DNA of 64,000 nucleotides from Apoda limacodes (GCA_946406115.1 OX291562.1:898001-962000); one strand, 5' to 3'; shown: positions 1 to 11,816, counted from the stretch's first letter. Numbers and translations: made by a program. Notes: a model not told the origin generated them from the sequence alone.

Positions 1-369
1 ATCCTAAAACGAATATTTTTTTGATAAAAGTGTATAATTTAGCAGTCTGTCTGTGTCTCTCTGTGAGCATTTTCATCTGTTCCCGTGTAGCTCCTATACC
101 TACTACTCATTATATTTTGACAAATGAGGTGTCGTTAGCTTTGTTTAAGTGTTCCTCACGTCATAGGATATGTAACGTCATGTTAAATCTAAAGGCGGAT
201 ATAACTTGCTTTATACTTTATACTCTGGACAATTAAAGATATTTGACAAACAAACTGAATTTGGTATCAAACGAAAGGTTATCATTCAAAGATTCGAAAA
301 ATGTATGACTTGTATATTGAAAAATGTATAAAAAAGTGGCTGTCACATTAAGGGCCCTCTTACAGCCCA
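1..369. other. AT-rich intergenic DNA
   Basis: No recognisable gene or repeat is seen here. Short open frames have no family signature and the composition is AT-rich like the rest of the non-coding sequence. Confidence 0.5.
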
Positions 370-611
370 CTAGCGCCGCCATTAGATATCCTCAATATTT
401 TCTTGTCTCAAGGTTATCTCAGAAGGTTTTATATAGTTTAAAAGTGGCTATTTTTAGCAGACATGCCAACTACACCTCACAGATATTATTTAAAAACTAT
501 ATAAAACCTTCTAAAAATAGCTTTAGACTAGTTTTTATATTTCCAAAATTTGGATGTTAGAAATTCGTTTTCTACGAAGAGAAAATTGAGGATATCTAAT
601 GGCGGCGCTAG
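370..611. mobile_element. Small foldback element (MITE-like)
   Basis: The ends are inverted repeats of about 30 bp: CTAGCGCCGCCATTAGATAT at the left (370 on) and its complement ending at 611, with a 2-nt indel further in. A second inverted pair lies inside: AGAAGGTTTTATATAGTTT near 420-438 against its complement near 493-512. The whole 242 bp could therefore fold into one long imperfect hairpin. No coding capacity is seen. A non-autonomous DNA transposon or foldback element is the best reading; the superfamily is not identifiable and no target duplication is clear. Confidence 0.6.
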
Positions 612-1454
612 TTAATGTTCATCTGTTCTAATGTAGTTCCTATGAGTTCAATTCTTACTTATATTATTTTGATAAATTCTATGTTGACAGCTTCGTCTAA
701 GTGGTCTCAGTGCCACAGGCTATGTGACGTTTCGTAAAATCCAATATGGCGCATATAAAAATAGATTTAACAACTCAAAAAACCAAAAAAGTCTGAGTCG
801 CGCACAGAGGTTTTTAAAGATACTTGTATGATTGTATGTATGTATGTATGTATGTATGTATGTATGTATGTATGTAGTCCATCATGATAATCAGGCTTTA
901 AAGAAATTTGGCGGTTGTTTTTAGTGATGAACATAACTTTGTAGTTCTAAAAATGTTTTCCCATATACCAATATACGTTATGGTCAGTTCTCAAACTGCA
1001 AACGTAAGTTACGTAAACAAAAAAAATATTTGGCCCCCCCTCTGTATCGACCACTGGTATGGGTTTGTTATACGTTCTTGCACTAAGTTCTCACGACTTT
1101 AACATATAAAGCCGTTACTCTCGAACGCTCGCAACTTGCTTATGCTCTTGAATCAGTGCAGAAGAAGTTCTTGCGCATGTTTCCTGACATGTTTCCTGAC
1201 ATGTTTCGACAGCTCGAACTACTTCATAAACATAAACTCTTCGATCTCAAAACTAGACGAACTGAACTTGAAGCAAACTTACTCTATGATCTATCTCATA
1301 ATACCTAAATATGAGTGCACTTACTTTGTTCCAAGCTTCCTAAGGATACATTGTCGTTCCCTTTTATATAGGCTTGTTCAATCTTATAACGTGATTTTCA
1401 ATAATATTGACATTTTTGCAACTTGTGCAAGTGTGTTTATAATAAAACATTGAG
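612..1454. other. Non-coding DNA with a TATG microsatellite
   Basis: A (TATG)n run of about 11 units lies at 831-873. The rest is AT-rich, and the short open frames at 908-1102 and 1136-1453 show no family signature. Confidence 0.55.
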
Positions 1455-1993
1455 TAAAGCACGTACGCGATGCACGAAGAATTTTGTAAATTGACCTTTT
1501 AGCCTATGTGTTCAGTGGTTAAAAACATTTTTGATAAGGTATGAATTTATAAAATATTATAAATTCATACATCAACATATCTACAAAATATTGCGAGTCG
1601 TGAAAAAAAATAATAATATATTTACTATATAAAATATTGCATAGGTAATGGGTATTTAAGTATTAATTTATTTATCATACATTATTTATCTTTCTTAGAT
1701 TTTAATCATTACGAAGATACTACGAAGAACAATTTAAAAGCGTATAGCGTATCTCAATATACGCTAATGTGTTAAATAAGCATAGCAGTAACGTATTGAT
1801 TTAACTGTTTTTAAAATTTGAGTATATGTAAAATAAATGTATGAGTGAAGTATTTTTCACACAAAGGTTCAAAATTGATGAGGTGGTCATCGTATCTGTG
1901 CGCGCGCAAAGGCATTAAACTATGCGCGCGCAACAGAGACAAATAGTGACCGGTCATTGGACGAAATTCTTCGTGCTTCGCGTCCATGCTTTA
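1455..1993. mobile_element. MITE with ~40-bp terminal inverted repeats
   Basis: The left arm (1455-1497) begins TAAAGCACGTACGCGATGCA. The right arm (1951-1993), read on the minus strand, begins TAAAGCATGGACGCGAAGCA, and both continue into CACGAAGAATTT. The interior is AT-rich and non-coding except for a CpG-rich palindromic stretch, two TGCGCGCGCA-type blocks at about 1899-1932. No transposase remnant is present, so this is a non-autonomous DNA transposon of unassigned superfamily. Confidence 0.6.
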
Positions 1994-2140
1994 GTTAGTT
2001 TGTTAAAATATGGTACATGAAGGGTCGTATTTTTTAATTGCGTTGATTCAGAAGCTTAATTTTTATACAACTTAAAAGGACCGTATTCTTAAGTATTTGA
2101 TATTAATTTCAACGCGTTCCTTTAAATAATAGTCTTGACA

Positions 2141-3018
2141 GACCGATAGACATACCACTAGACAAACCGATAGGCAGACAGACAGGCCGACAGACATACC
2201 ACTAGACAAACCGATAGGCAGACAGACAGACCGATAGACATACCACTAGACAAACCGATAGGCAGACAGACAGGCCGACAGACATACCACTAGACAAACC
2301 GATAGGCAGACAGACAGACCGATAGACATACCACTAGACAAACCGATAGGCAGACAGACAGGCCGACAGACATACCACTAGACAAACCGATAGGCAGACA
2401 GACAGGCCGACAGACATACCACTAGACAAACCGATAGGCAGACAGACAGACCGATAGACATACCACTAGACAAACCGATAGGCAGACAGACAGGCCGACA
2501 GACATACCACTAGACAAACCGATAGGCAGACAGACAGACCGATAGACATACCACTAGACAAACCGATAGGCAGACAGACAGGCCGACAGACATACCACTA
2601 GACAAACCGATAGGCAGACAGACAGGCCGACAGACATACCACTAGACAAACCGATAGGCAGACAGACAGACCGATAGACATACCACTAGACAAACCGATA
2701 GGCAGACAGACAGGCCGACAGACATACCACTAGACAAACCGATAGGCAGACAGACAGACCGATAGACATACCACTAGACAAACCGATAGGCAGACAGACA
2801 GGCCGACAGACATACCACTAGACAAACCGATAGGCAGACAGACAGACCGATAGACATACCACTAGACAAACCGATAGGCAGACAGACAGGCCGACAGACA
2901 TACCGATAGGCAGACAGACAGGCCGACAGACATACCACTAGACAAACCGATAGGCAGACAGACAGGCCGACAGACATACCACTAGACAAACCGATAGGCA
3001 GACAGACAGGCCGACAGA
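2141..3018. repeat. 44-bp minisatellite, about 20 units
   Basis: Tandem 44-bp units begin CATACCACTAGACAAACCGA and end either GGCCGACAGA (type A) or GACCGATAGA (type B). Reading unit ends from 2194 gives the order ABABA, ABABA, ABABABA, then a 32-bp shortened A unit (2899-2930) and two A units. Units are almost identical apart from the A/B difference, so the array is young or homogenised. The long minus-strand open frame across it (2774-2989) is a repeat translation, not a gene. Confidence 0.95.
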
Positions 3019-3629
3019 CAACTAAGTACTCTTATAAGGTTCTTTTTATATTTTAAGGTACGGAACCGTAAAAAAGAAGTTGAAATGAGTCCTTTTGTAC
3101 CTTTTAAACTTCGAGGACCAGGCTAGACTCTCTTTTGTAGTTGTTGTTAGATTACGCGGTTGTTGCCGAAGTATGAGTGCTCAGCGGTGACGTGTCAGTC
3201 AGTCAGTTAGTAGATATTATAATGTACTTTTATATGCCATACACACATACATTGCATTACAGTCTGTAAACCTCTTACAATATAGATATACCAACCCTTT
3301 ATCAATATTTCACTGTATCGCGTGATTGGGACTGGTTTCGGCTCGACCCTTATAAATTTGTAACGACAATTTCAATTTGTTCAGAACATATTGGTGTCTG
3401 CTGAATTCTGAACAAAAAGTTTGAATCCTACTTATATGGTGGTGTTTCTATTACTTTTTATATTGATTTTTGTATATATTGTAATTTTTACAATGAAACT
3501 AAATTATTAAACTAGTTAGACTAGTTAGACTATCAACAAAAGCTACACTTTAATGACACGCTATACTACGCAATAGTGATACCTCCCGTGTCAGTGGTTC
3601 GAAGCATTCAAGCTCTTAATAGTGATTTA
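3019..3629. other. AT-rich non-coding DNA
   Basis: No gene or repeat is recognised. Composition is AT-rich with short direct repeats such as two ACTAGTTAGACT blocks near 3510-3530. Confidence 0.5.
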
Positions 3630-3705
3630 TTTTTTAATACCACTAATATGGCAAGCAAGCTTACGGTCCACCTGATGGTGGTTATCGTATCTGTGGTTCG
3701 GAGCA
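3630..3705 (-). mobile_element. 3' tail remnant of a LINE
   Basis: Read on the minus strand this resembles the 3' end of the LINE at 20.4-22.8 kb: ACCATCAGG, then a GTTTGCCA-like block, then an AGTGGTATtaaaaa-type end. Only the last ~70 bp survive, with no coding sequence. The match was made by eye between two places in the window. Confidence 0.55.
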
Positions 3706-4960
3706 TTATGCTCTTAATAATGCTAAACAACAAAGCTATTATTCAGAACATTAAACGGGTCTTGTTTGGCTTTTAATAAAAATTATTATTTATAGGAATA
3801 ATATATATATTGTTTTACTGTGAAATGATCACTTTGTTAAAACGTACCCATAGGTGGATTCTTAGTAAGTTTCCTATCGTCAATTGTTAAAGTAAGTAAG
3901 TAAGTAGGAGGTAACTAACCGCTGTGATGCGGCGGTAAGGGATTAATTTCATATACCTATTGTATAACAAAGTAAACCAATGACTTGTAAGCAAAGTGCT
4001 TGTAATTAAAGACATCTTTGAAGCACAAAGTGGGAACGAGACCTTCTTGCGTCAGAACGTTCTAATACTTAACAAACATATTGAGGTAAACCAGTATTCC
4101 CTAAATTATAAGTAATAATTAAGTTTTAAGTTGTTGTTAGCATCAATAATACTGTATTATTACTTTTCATATGTAATGACATCTACAAATACGTATTTCT
4201 GTAGCGTATGTTTGTATGACCTTTGGCTGTTAAATTTGCGTATGGCATCTAAATATATTTACATATGGCCATTGTACCAGAAGCTTGACTGAGATGACGC
4301 AGCCGCAAATAGGGATAATTTTACGTGAAAACCGTAAGAGCCTCCACAAAGGTAAGTAATTACTTTGTAGGTGGATCGAGTACACCAGAGTGTGGCCCAG
4401 ACCCGCTCCCGTCACTCCCGGCACTCCCGGCAACACAAGAGTACAAAAATAAATATGACATTAATACCTTCCTTAGCACTCTTTCTTTAAAAAGTTAAGT
4501 GTTAATATCAGTAAGAGTGTGATAAACAATTTAGTGGCAATTCGATTCTTTGCCTTCAGTTTTCATAAGCGATGTTATTTTCAGTACTAGATACTGAAAA
4601 ACTTTTTAAAAACTTTTTCAATAATCCAAATATCAAGCGTAAAGATCTGAATTTCCAGAGAATGTTTGCATTTTTATTAACATAGAGGTCGCGGTCAGAA
4701 AATGTTTAACAGTTTTGAAATTAGATTCTATATCACACTTTTTTCACTAAGACTAAAATGCCATATCAAGTTACTTATTACCTTTCAAAAGCTATTATGC
4801 AAAATGACGCATCGAGAAAAACAACAAGAATTATTGATCACTCTTTGATAATGGAACTAATATCTTTATTTGTTGAAATGACATTTATCAAAAAATATTG
4901 TTTGAACGTCGTTTTGACAAGAGTAAAATTTTACAAAAGATTTTTTCATAACGAAATAAA
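3706..4960. other. Non-coding DNA
   Basis: No gene is recognised. A short GTAA-rich run lies near 3893-3905. A moderately GC-rich patch near 4370-4440 gives a short minus-strand open frame with no identifiable domain. Part of the right side may be the 5' end of the Tc1/mariner element that follows, but I could not fix its terminal repeat. Confidence 0.45.
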
Positions 4961-5948
4961 ATGGCAAGTTTAACCCTGGAGCCAAGGGCTGAAATAATAT
5001 TTCTCTTCGAAGATGGATATAGTATTAGTGCTATATCACGAGAACTCAATATATCGCGATTCACTGTGAGGTTTTGAATTAGGCGTCACGGCGAAGAAGG
5101 GCAAATAACAGATCATAGAAATAATTCAGGACGACGACCGATACTAACCGCCGCGCAAATAACAAAAATCATTCGTCGTTACGAAGAGAATGGTTTCACA
5201 CCAACTAGTTATTTTGCTGCTTTATATGGTGTGAGTGCTCGGACGATCCGACGAGCTTTGCACAATGTTGGACTACACTACAGACACCATGCTATTAAAG
5301 TGGAGCTGAAACCTCACCACAAAACAGCCCGGCTTAACTTTGCGCGACGACATCTCGATTTTGATTGATCGAATACTATATTTACCGATGAAAAAACTTT
5401 TAAATCAAGCCAAATCGGAAGATTAACTATATGGCGCTACAATCGAACTCGGTATGATGAAGGTCATATTGTGCCTCAAAACGAGTCAGGTCGCATTACT
5501 GTAAACTTATGGGGGTGGATGAGCCTTGACGGCGTCGGAGAACTGGCGTCGTTAGAGAATAGTGCTACGGCCATTAATTATGTGTCGCTTTTGGAAGAAG
5601 TGATGCTGCCTACTGTGCGCGTAGTGTATCCTGCATCGGAATTGCACGGATAATGCACGGATACACACAGCCCGTGCTACTATGGCGTGGTTCAACCTGC
5701 ACCGTGACATTCGTCCCATTCAATGGCCCGCTCGGTCTGCTGATTTAAACCCTATTGAAAATTTATGGGGGCTTATGGTTCAACGCTGGGACTGTCAAAA
5801 TGAAAGAAACCCTCAAGCTCTAAGATCACACTGTGCTCAAGTATGGGATGATATCAGAGGTACTGATCTATGCACACGTCTTGTTGCATCTATGCGAGAT
5901 AGACTACGTGCCGTCAAAGCTGCAGAGGGAGGTATTACTAGATATTAA
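4961..5948 (+). pseudogene. Tc1/mariner transposase, inactivated
   Basis: The frame starts at ATG 4961 and runs about 330 codons, normal for a Tc1/mariner transposase that cuts and pastes its own element at TA. The N-terminal third has two helix-turn-helix-like segments (SISAISRELNISRFTV and FAALYGVSARTIRRAL). The catalytic part shows FTDEK (first Asp, codon 5387-5389), DNARIHTA (second Asp, 5649-5651) and DLNPIENLW (Glu, 5757-5759). TGA stops interrupt it at 5075-5077 and 5366-5368, and a one-base frameshift near 5637 separates the last part, so no functional protein can be made. There are 35 residues between the second Asp and the Glu, against 34 in classical Tc1. Terminal inverted repeats were not identified. 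Confidence 0.9.
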
Positions 5949-6076
5949 ATAAAGATTTTCGAAGTGTCTATTTTATTATTTCTTCATATTCTTATTTAAA
6001 AAACTAAAATATTAGTTTTTTCAAAGAAGGTTTTCTATATATTAAAACTTGATAGTAGTCAGTCCATCTCCTAGAG

Positions 6077-6503
6077 CAGAGATAGCGAACCCATGGCAAT
6101 TCGGGCACGCCAATCATTTATGAAATTTCTATTTTCACCTACGTATGCTTGCAAGTCATTTTTTGCTCTAATCATATAATATAATCAAACTCTAGTTTAG
6201 CTTCCATACTGCTTAGTAACAAAGTACGAGCCTGCCCTAATGTGAGATTTTTAGCACCTTAATTTGCAACAGCAGAAATCACACTAATTTTTTTTTTAAA
6301 TTTAAATATAAATATTAATCATTTCGATTGTTGTGTTCGATTTCGAGCTGCAAGTATCTAAATAGCTTTAAGTTAACAGCAATTCGTTTAATTTTTCTCC
6401 ATTATTATTAAGTAACCCAGATTTTTTTACGGCGCGTCATAGGTATAGTATTGTTTTTTTCATAGAAAATGGCACATTCATTAATAAAGGTTCGCCATCC
6501 CTG
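6077..6503. mobile_element. hAT-type MITE with 8-bp target duplication
   Basis: The ends are CAGAGATAGCGAACC (left) and GGTTCGCCATCCCTG (right), an inverted pair of the hAT CAGGGNTGGCGAACC type. They are flanked by a perfect 8-bp duplication, TCCTAGAG, at 6069-6076 and 6504-6511. Eight-base target duplications are the hallmark of hAT transposases. The 427-bp interior is AT-rich and codes for nothing recognisable. Confidence 0.9.
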
Positions 6504-6552
6504 TCCTAGAGCGATTGATTGTCATATTATAAAAAAGATAATCTATGGTATA

Positions 6553-6664
6553 AATAAATAAATAAATAAGTCACAAGTTCTAAATGTCTATTTCATAATA
6601 ATTTGATTTATTATGAAATAGACATGTAGAACTTGTGACTTATTCATTTATTTATTTATTTATT
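6553..6664. repeat. Near-perfect ~50-bp inverted repeat at a LINE tail
   Basis: The left arm (6553-6601) reads (AAAT)n then AAGTCACAAGTTCTAAATGT. The right arm (6606-6664) is its complement, ending in (TTAT)n. The arms differ by one base and a 4-bp AAAT-register step and are separated by only a few bases. The right arm contains the (AAAT)n tail of the minus-strand LINE that follows, so the structure straddles the insertion point. Confidence 0.85.
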
Positions 6665-9480
6665 TCCAATTTATAGCATGACAGCGTACAATTATACCAA
6701 AGCGTTACAAATGTTAAATTAAAATTAGTACTTACTTAAAAATCATCACTTAAAAATAAATATAATATTATTATTTTCATAATTAAATAATTAATTAAAA
6801 TAATAAAAAATCTAATAATAATACATGTATTCATTTTAATCATAATCTTAGTTTATATTTACGCTAGTTTCTCTAGCATCCATCTCGTATATTCTCTTGC
6901 ACTCACTCATCAGGCTTGCTATTCCACCCGCAAATAGATCACACTGTGGTGCTGTGGCGAGCACCGAGCCGAGAAGGGCGCGCGCGCGCTCCGCCGGGCT
7001 CTGCCTGCGGTGCACCGTACGCCCCAATGCAAGACCTACCACGCAGTGGGTTCTCTCGCGTAGTCTACCTGTTGTATGAGCATTGGGCACAACAAGTCTT
7101 GGAAACGCTTCGACGAGTGCCGGACAGTCTATTTTGTTTCTCATGATACCAAGAGCAAATTTCGTCAGTGCTAGAGACCTCCTAAGCTCTAAGGAATCGT
7201 AACCTAATTGACCCTGTATGAAAAGAGTAGGATACAGGTAGGGGTAATAATTATAAACCTTTTTGTACAGGTGTCGTAAAAACCTCTTTTGTATTTTTCC
7301 AGCATGAGAATATATTTGTCCTCATGCGGGCTCCATACTACTGCACTCGTCTCTAGTACGCTACGCACAAGGGCTCCATAGAGTGCTCGAGTTGCAGCTG
7401 TTGAGAGCGAGGCGGCATTCCTCAGAACGAAACCCAGCCGATGGTGTGCGGAGTCCGTGGTCTCGTAGCGTCAGCGCCGGATCGAACCACACGCCTAGGT
7501 CACGCACACGCTGCACGCGCGACACAGGCGCGCAGCCCACAGCATACTGGTGCTGTCGCGGGCTGTGCCCACGCGTGAACGTCATCGTCTCGCATTTACT
7601 AGGATTGAAGCCAAGTCGATTTGCCACACTCCACTCGTACACTGCATCCATATCACGTTGAAGGAGTTCGTGGTCTATTTGTGTTCTACATGCTTTCTGA
7701 AGTTTGACGTCATCAGCGAAGATTAGCACGGTTGACTCATGAACAACTTTTGGTAGGTCATTAATCAGGAGCACGAACAGAAAGGGTCCTAGGTTTGAAC
7801 CCTGAATTATACCAGACGGCGTAAGGTAATGGTCGGATACGTGCGTCCCATATTTTACAAATTGCTTTCGGTTAGGTAGGTAGTTGGCAAATAATTGTAA
7901 GAGTCTGAAGTAAAGCCCATCGCCCCCAACTTAAGAAGAAGCGTGTCATTATCTACTCTGTCAAACGCTTTTTGGAAATCGAGATAGATAACGTCTACCT
8001 GATTTCCCCTATCCATCTCTAGAGAAACCTTATCTATTAACGTGACTAAAATTGTAGCTACAGAACGTCGCGGCAAGAAGGCGTGCTGCGCGCTCGTTAT
8101 ATAAGGTAGGCACTGCGGCATTAATCGACCATGGAGGGCGGTCTCGAATACCTTAGCTAATGCACATAATATTGCCTTTGGGCGGTAATTTTCGACCTCA
8201 GATTTAGTACCCGATTTAGGTATCGGTGTCACCCTAGATATTTTCCATAGTGCTGGGTAGTAGCCGGTCTCCAGAATAAGATTAAAAATATAAGTAATTG
8301 GCGCAATCAATTCCTCCAAACAGCCCTTGATGATGTATGCTGGGATATTATCTAGTCCGGGTGACGTTCCTGGTTTCAACCTTTTGAAGGCTGCGCGTAC
8401 GTCATCTGGGCACGCGGCGGCAATCAGCGGGCGGCGCGCGCGTGGCGGCTGCGGGGTCCAACGCAGGCGGCCGCGGCAGGAACACGGAGCTAAAGTGCCC
8501 GGCGAAGGCGGCCGCCGCCCCGTGCACTCCACGTCCCCACGCGTCACCTTAGTCTCTAGTCCCCCTGTCCTTCGGAGACTGTTTACGTACTGCCAAAATT
8601 CTTTAGGATTTGCACTTAAATTTCTCGAAATCATTCTCGTGTACGTTGAATGGGCAATTTTAACGTCGGCCTTAATTTTGTTACGCAATAGTTTAAATTG
8701 TTCGTGATATTTGTTATCGCCAGTACTTTTCCACATACGGTGGACATAAGCTTTGTGTTGAATATCGCGAATGATACTGGAGTTGTAATAAACCGTATAA
8801 ATACAACTACTCCCCGACCGATTTCTTATTTTTTTGGGTAAACAATAGTCAAATATATTATAAATTGCTTGATAAAAATAATTAATTGCATTATCAACGT
8901 TCTTAAAATTATATATTAGTTTCCAATCCAATTGTTTAATTTTGTTATATAATGTATTATAATCTCCTTTAGGAAAATTCCAGTCACACTCAGAGAGGAT
9001 ATTGGAAGGGTCAATTCTTATCACCGGTTTAGAGAAGCTGTACCCAATGCTCACGACCAGCGGTGGATGGTGACCGTCGACTTTGACCAGGCACTCGTCC
9101 GGCTTGGCGGGCCTCACGCTAACCGCGTCACCCAGCTCCGCACTCGTCAGCACCACATCTAACATTCTCTCAATCATGTTACTTACACAATTATGCTGCA
9201 TCAGGTCACACAGGGAACTAAAACATTTATAATAATTGTTGACATTTTTACTGGCACTAAATAGGTTTAGGTCTCCGAACACTAATGTTTTTGAGGTGGG
9301 ATGTACAGAACATACGTATTCCACACAATTGAACCAGTCCATATAGACTCGAGTTTGGTGGTATGTAGAATACGCAGACGTATACAGTTTGTCCATGATA
9401 GGAGAATTTCGCCCACAGGTCTTCACCGTCCTTTGTCTCGTAGCGCGTAGCGTTATATAGTTAAGTGTGTGCATGCAATT
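6665..9480 (-). mobile_element. 5'-truncated non-LTR retrotransposon (CR1/Jockey group)
   Basis: On the minus strand this runs from a partial endonuclease (near 9474) through reverse transcriptase and a C-terminal domain to a 3' UTR ending in an (AAAT)n tail at about 6664. The tail type is common in CR1-like elements. There is no ORF1 or endonuclease N-terminus, so it was 5'-truncated on insertion. The upstream limit is set only by the end of recognisable coding sequence. Confidence 0.8.
6848..9474 (-). pseudogene. LINE ORF2: endonuclease/reverse transcriptase, frameshifted
   Basis: The 539-codon block 9474-7855 holds the C-terminal half of an apurinic-type endonuclease (VFGDLN; DGHHPPLVV in place of an SDH motif) and then the fingers and palm of the reverse transcriptase (RVTPIPKSG, QHAFLPRRS, YLDFQKAFDRVD with the motif A Asp). 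A one-base shift near 7908 moves the frame. The next block, 7774-7361, carries FADDV (the catalytic FADD) and the thumb region. Further shifts near 7430 and 7360 precede the C-terminal part (7144-6848). The order of motifs is complete from mid-endonuclease onward, so this is one degenerate gene, not several. No product is expected. Confidence 0.85.
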
Positions 9481-9550
9481 GTGACCCTTAAGGTGGTAAA
9501 CATTTTCTAACCGCGACTATACATTGTTTTTTTTTATTTTGTTGGGTTTT

Positions 9551-9800
9551 TAAGGTTCCGTACCTCAAAAGGAAAAAACGGAACCCTTATAGGATCACTT
9601 TGTTGTCCGTTTGTCAAGACCCTTTATCTCAGAAACACGTCGAGGTATCAAGCTAAAATTTATATCAAATACTCAGGTCTACTGCCCCTTGGAGCTGTGA
9701 AAAAATAAAACTTCTAAACCAATCAAAAGATACAGCGGTATATGCCGCAAATTTTCGATACTCGCAAGGGAATCAAAACCTACAGGGTACTTCCCGTGAA
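9551..9800. repeat. Interspersed repeat beginning AAGGTTCCGTACCTC
   Basis: A non-coding block starting AAGGTTCCGTACCTCAAAAG and running through TCAAGACCCTTTATCTCAGA resembles a dispersed repeat class common in Lepidoptera. A partial relative of its opening occurs at about 45624. The ends are not sharply defined. The flanks, 9481-9550 and 9801-10463, are AT-rich with nothing recognised. Confidence 0.45.
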
Positions 9801-10463
9801 CTCAGAATCTTGAAATTTGGTACCAACCAACCAACTTAAACCAACTTTCATGACAATCAAATACAAAACACGCTTTAAAAATTTGCACAAGTGTTGAAAC
9901 AATGGTCACTTCCAGATTTTTTATTGAATTAAATACAATAAATGAAAATCATTCAGTAAGATGATGCACTAGACAAAAGCAAGTTTTATAACATATATTT
10001 TTTTCAATGCTTTAGATGCTATAGTTCAGCCACAAAATTTGCACAACAACGGCGTATTTTCGCGGTCTAGCCTATACCCTAGCCTTAAAGTAAATGTTAA
10101 TTTACGATTCAAATTGATAAGTAATAAACAGGGTTGTAATAAGGAAGTGTGATTTAAAGAATCCATACTATTATTACAAACCAATGCGTGTTTGTGCGTG
10201 CGTGCGTTAAAAAAGTGTGTTTGTACGGTTGTTGGTTTGCCCTAACATAACTCAAAATGGGAGCTAGGAATCGACGAGATTCAAAAAGATAGTTTATTGG
10301 CTACTTTTTATCCCGATTGAGAGTTCGCAGATGATCATTTTTGTCTCATTATTTACGCAGTTTTCGTACTGGAGCACCCAAAAAGCAAGATTATTGGCAC
10401 ATATATAGCTGAAAAGATAAAGATAGATAATGTTGAAACTTACGGCAAAGGTAGACTTTATAA

Positions 10464-10697
10464 ATTGTTCGCGAGGAAAGGTACACAGCGCGCTACGCAA
10501 GTTGTTCGCGAGGAAAGGTGCACAGCGCGCTACGCAAGTTGTTCGCGAGGAAAGGTGCACAGCGCGCTACGCAAGTTGTTCGCGAGGAAAGGTGCACAGC
10601 GCGCTACGCAAGTTGTTCGCGAGGAAAGGTGCACAGCGCGCTACGCAAGTTGTTCGCGAGGAAAGGTGCACAGCGCGCTACGCAAGTTGTTCGCGTC
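10464..10697. repeat. 37-bp minisatellite, six copies and a part
   Basis: The unit GTTGTTCGCGAGGAAAGGTG plus CACAGCGCGCTACGCAA repeats every 37 bp with only one or two substitutions (ACAC for GCAC in the first copy). It is GC-rich against an AT-rich background. Since 37 is not a multiple of three, all three frames stay open and give the long peptide-like frames seen across it; these are not evidence of a gene. Confidence 0.95.
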
Positions 10698-10728
10698 TCG
10701 ACGAACGGAGGATGAGTGAGTGAGAAGC

Positions 10729-11735
10729 CTTTTTTTTCTGACTGATCATGCAGTTGGCTGATGCAGCCATTACTGCTCCACAACGCTTTTGGGGCGAGTC
10801 TCTGAAGGAGTCTTAAGAATATATTTGGCCTTGTTTTGCCAAGGAATGGCACGGCCGAAGAGTGAGAGAGATGATGGTCTCGGAGAGAGGCCAGTGGTAA
10901 AAAGAACGGTAGAGCTTTTGTCGGGATTCACTTCGATTCTCCATTTCCGAAACCATTCGCCTAGGGCGCTAGTCACTTAGTGATTCGACTCACTTGCCTA
11001 TCGGTGGTGTAAAAAGCGGTATCGTCTGCGAAGAGGGCTAGTTGGGTACCTATCGTGTTAGGGATGTAGTTTGTGTACAGAAGGTACAAGATAGGGGCGA
11101 GCACGGACTCTTGCGGGACTCCTGCTTGTATAGAACGAGGGGAAGAGAGGGTGCCCTTCGACAAATAGTCTCGTTTGATGAGTACGAGGCGGTCTGGCAA
11201 CTAATATTAGTTGTACAGTTTATAAATTAAACCGTTGTGCCAGACTTTGTCGAAGGCTTTCGCTACATCGAAGAAGGCAGCGCCCGTGTGGCGGGGCTTA
11301 CCTAATACTGGTTGGAAGCCAGTGAGAATGTGTTCCGTTATACGGGGGAATTGATGGACGCACGAGTGTTTGGCGCGGAAGCCGAACTGTTCGTCGATTA
11401 AGGTGCCTCTGGAGACTATAGCGTTCCGAAGGCGAGCGAGGAGGAGACGTTGGTAAAGTTTACCAAGGGCCTTTATTAATCTTTCAGGGCGGTAGGAGGA
11501 CGGCTCGGTACGAGCTTTCCCTTGCTTATGGATGGCTATTACAATTGCATCTTTCCATTGAGAAGGAAAGGTGCACTTTTCGATAGCAGCTTTGACGATG
11601 GCCACTAGAAGGCAGAGAAGGAAGAGAGTGAGGCGCTTTAGGGTATCGTTAGAGATACCGTCCGCGCCGGGGGATTTGCGGGGGCGTAGGTCTTTGATGA
11701 CCTGTTTGACTTTGCCAACTGTGACGGGGGGCAGA
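10729..11735 (-). pseudogene. 5'-truncated Jockey-type LINE fragment (same family as 28.7-34.1 kb)
   Basis: Read on the minus strand, the copy ends with a poly(A) (poly-T at 10729-10737) just after the family's 3' end (GAAGCAGTAATGGCTG-like, here GGAGCAGTAATGGCTGCATC). Coding blocks in order are 11605-11207 (reverse transcriptase fingers and motif A: FFDVAKAFDKVWHNG), 11200-10973 (AGVPQESVLAPILYLLY and LFADDTAFY) and 10976-10770 (GEWFRKWRIEVNPDKSS). Frameshifts between the blocks destroy it. The 5' end at about 11735 falls inside the segment upstream of the reverse transcriptase, so the endonuclease and ORF1 are absent, as expected from incomplete reverse transcription. Confidence 0.88.
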
Positions 11736-11816
11736 GGAACTATAGGATAAGGGCACTATCATCATCACTGGTATTAGGACGTTTTTGCCAGGTCTTCTGC
11801 TTTATGGCCGCAATCC

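Noticed and set aside
2774..2989. Cys/Leu-rich minus-strand open frame resembling a small secreted peptide
   Set aside because: It is the translation of the 44-bp minisatellite; the peptide repeats with the DNA unit.
4230..4436. Short minus-strand gene
   Set aside because: No domain, splice context or repeat match; a chance frame in a locally GC-rich patch.
10430..10723. Overlapping plus-strand open frames with a repeated RGKVHSALRKLFA peptide
   Set aside because: They arise from the 37-bp array, which leaves all three frames open.
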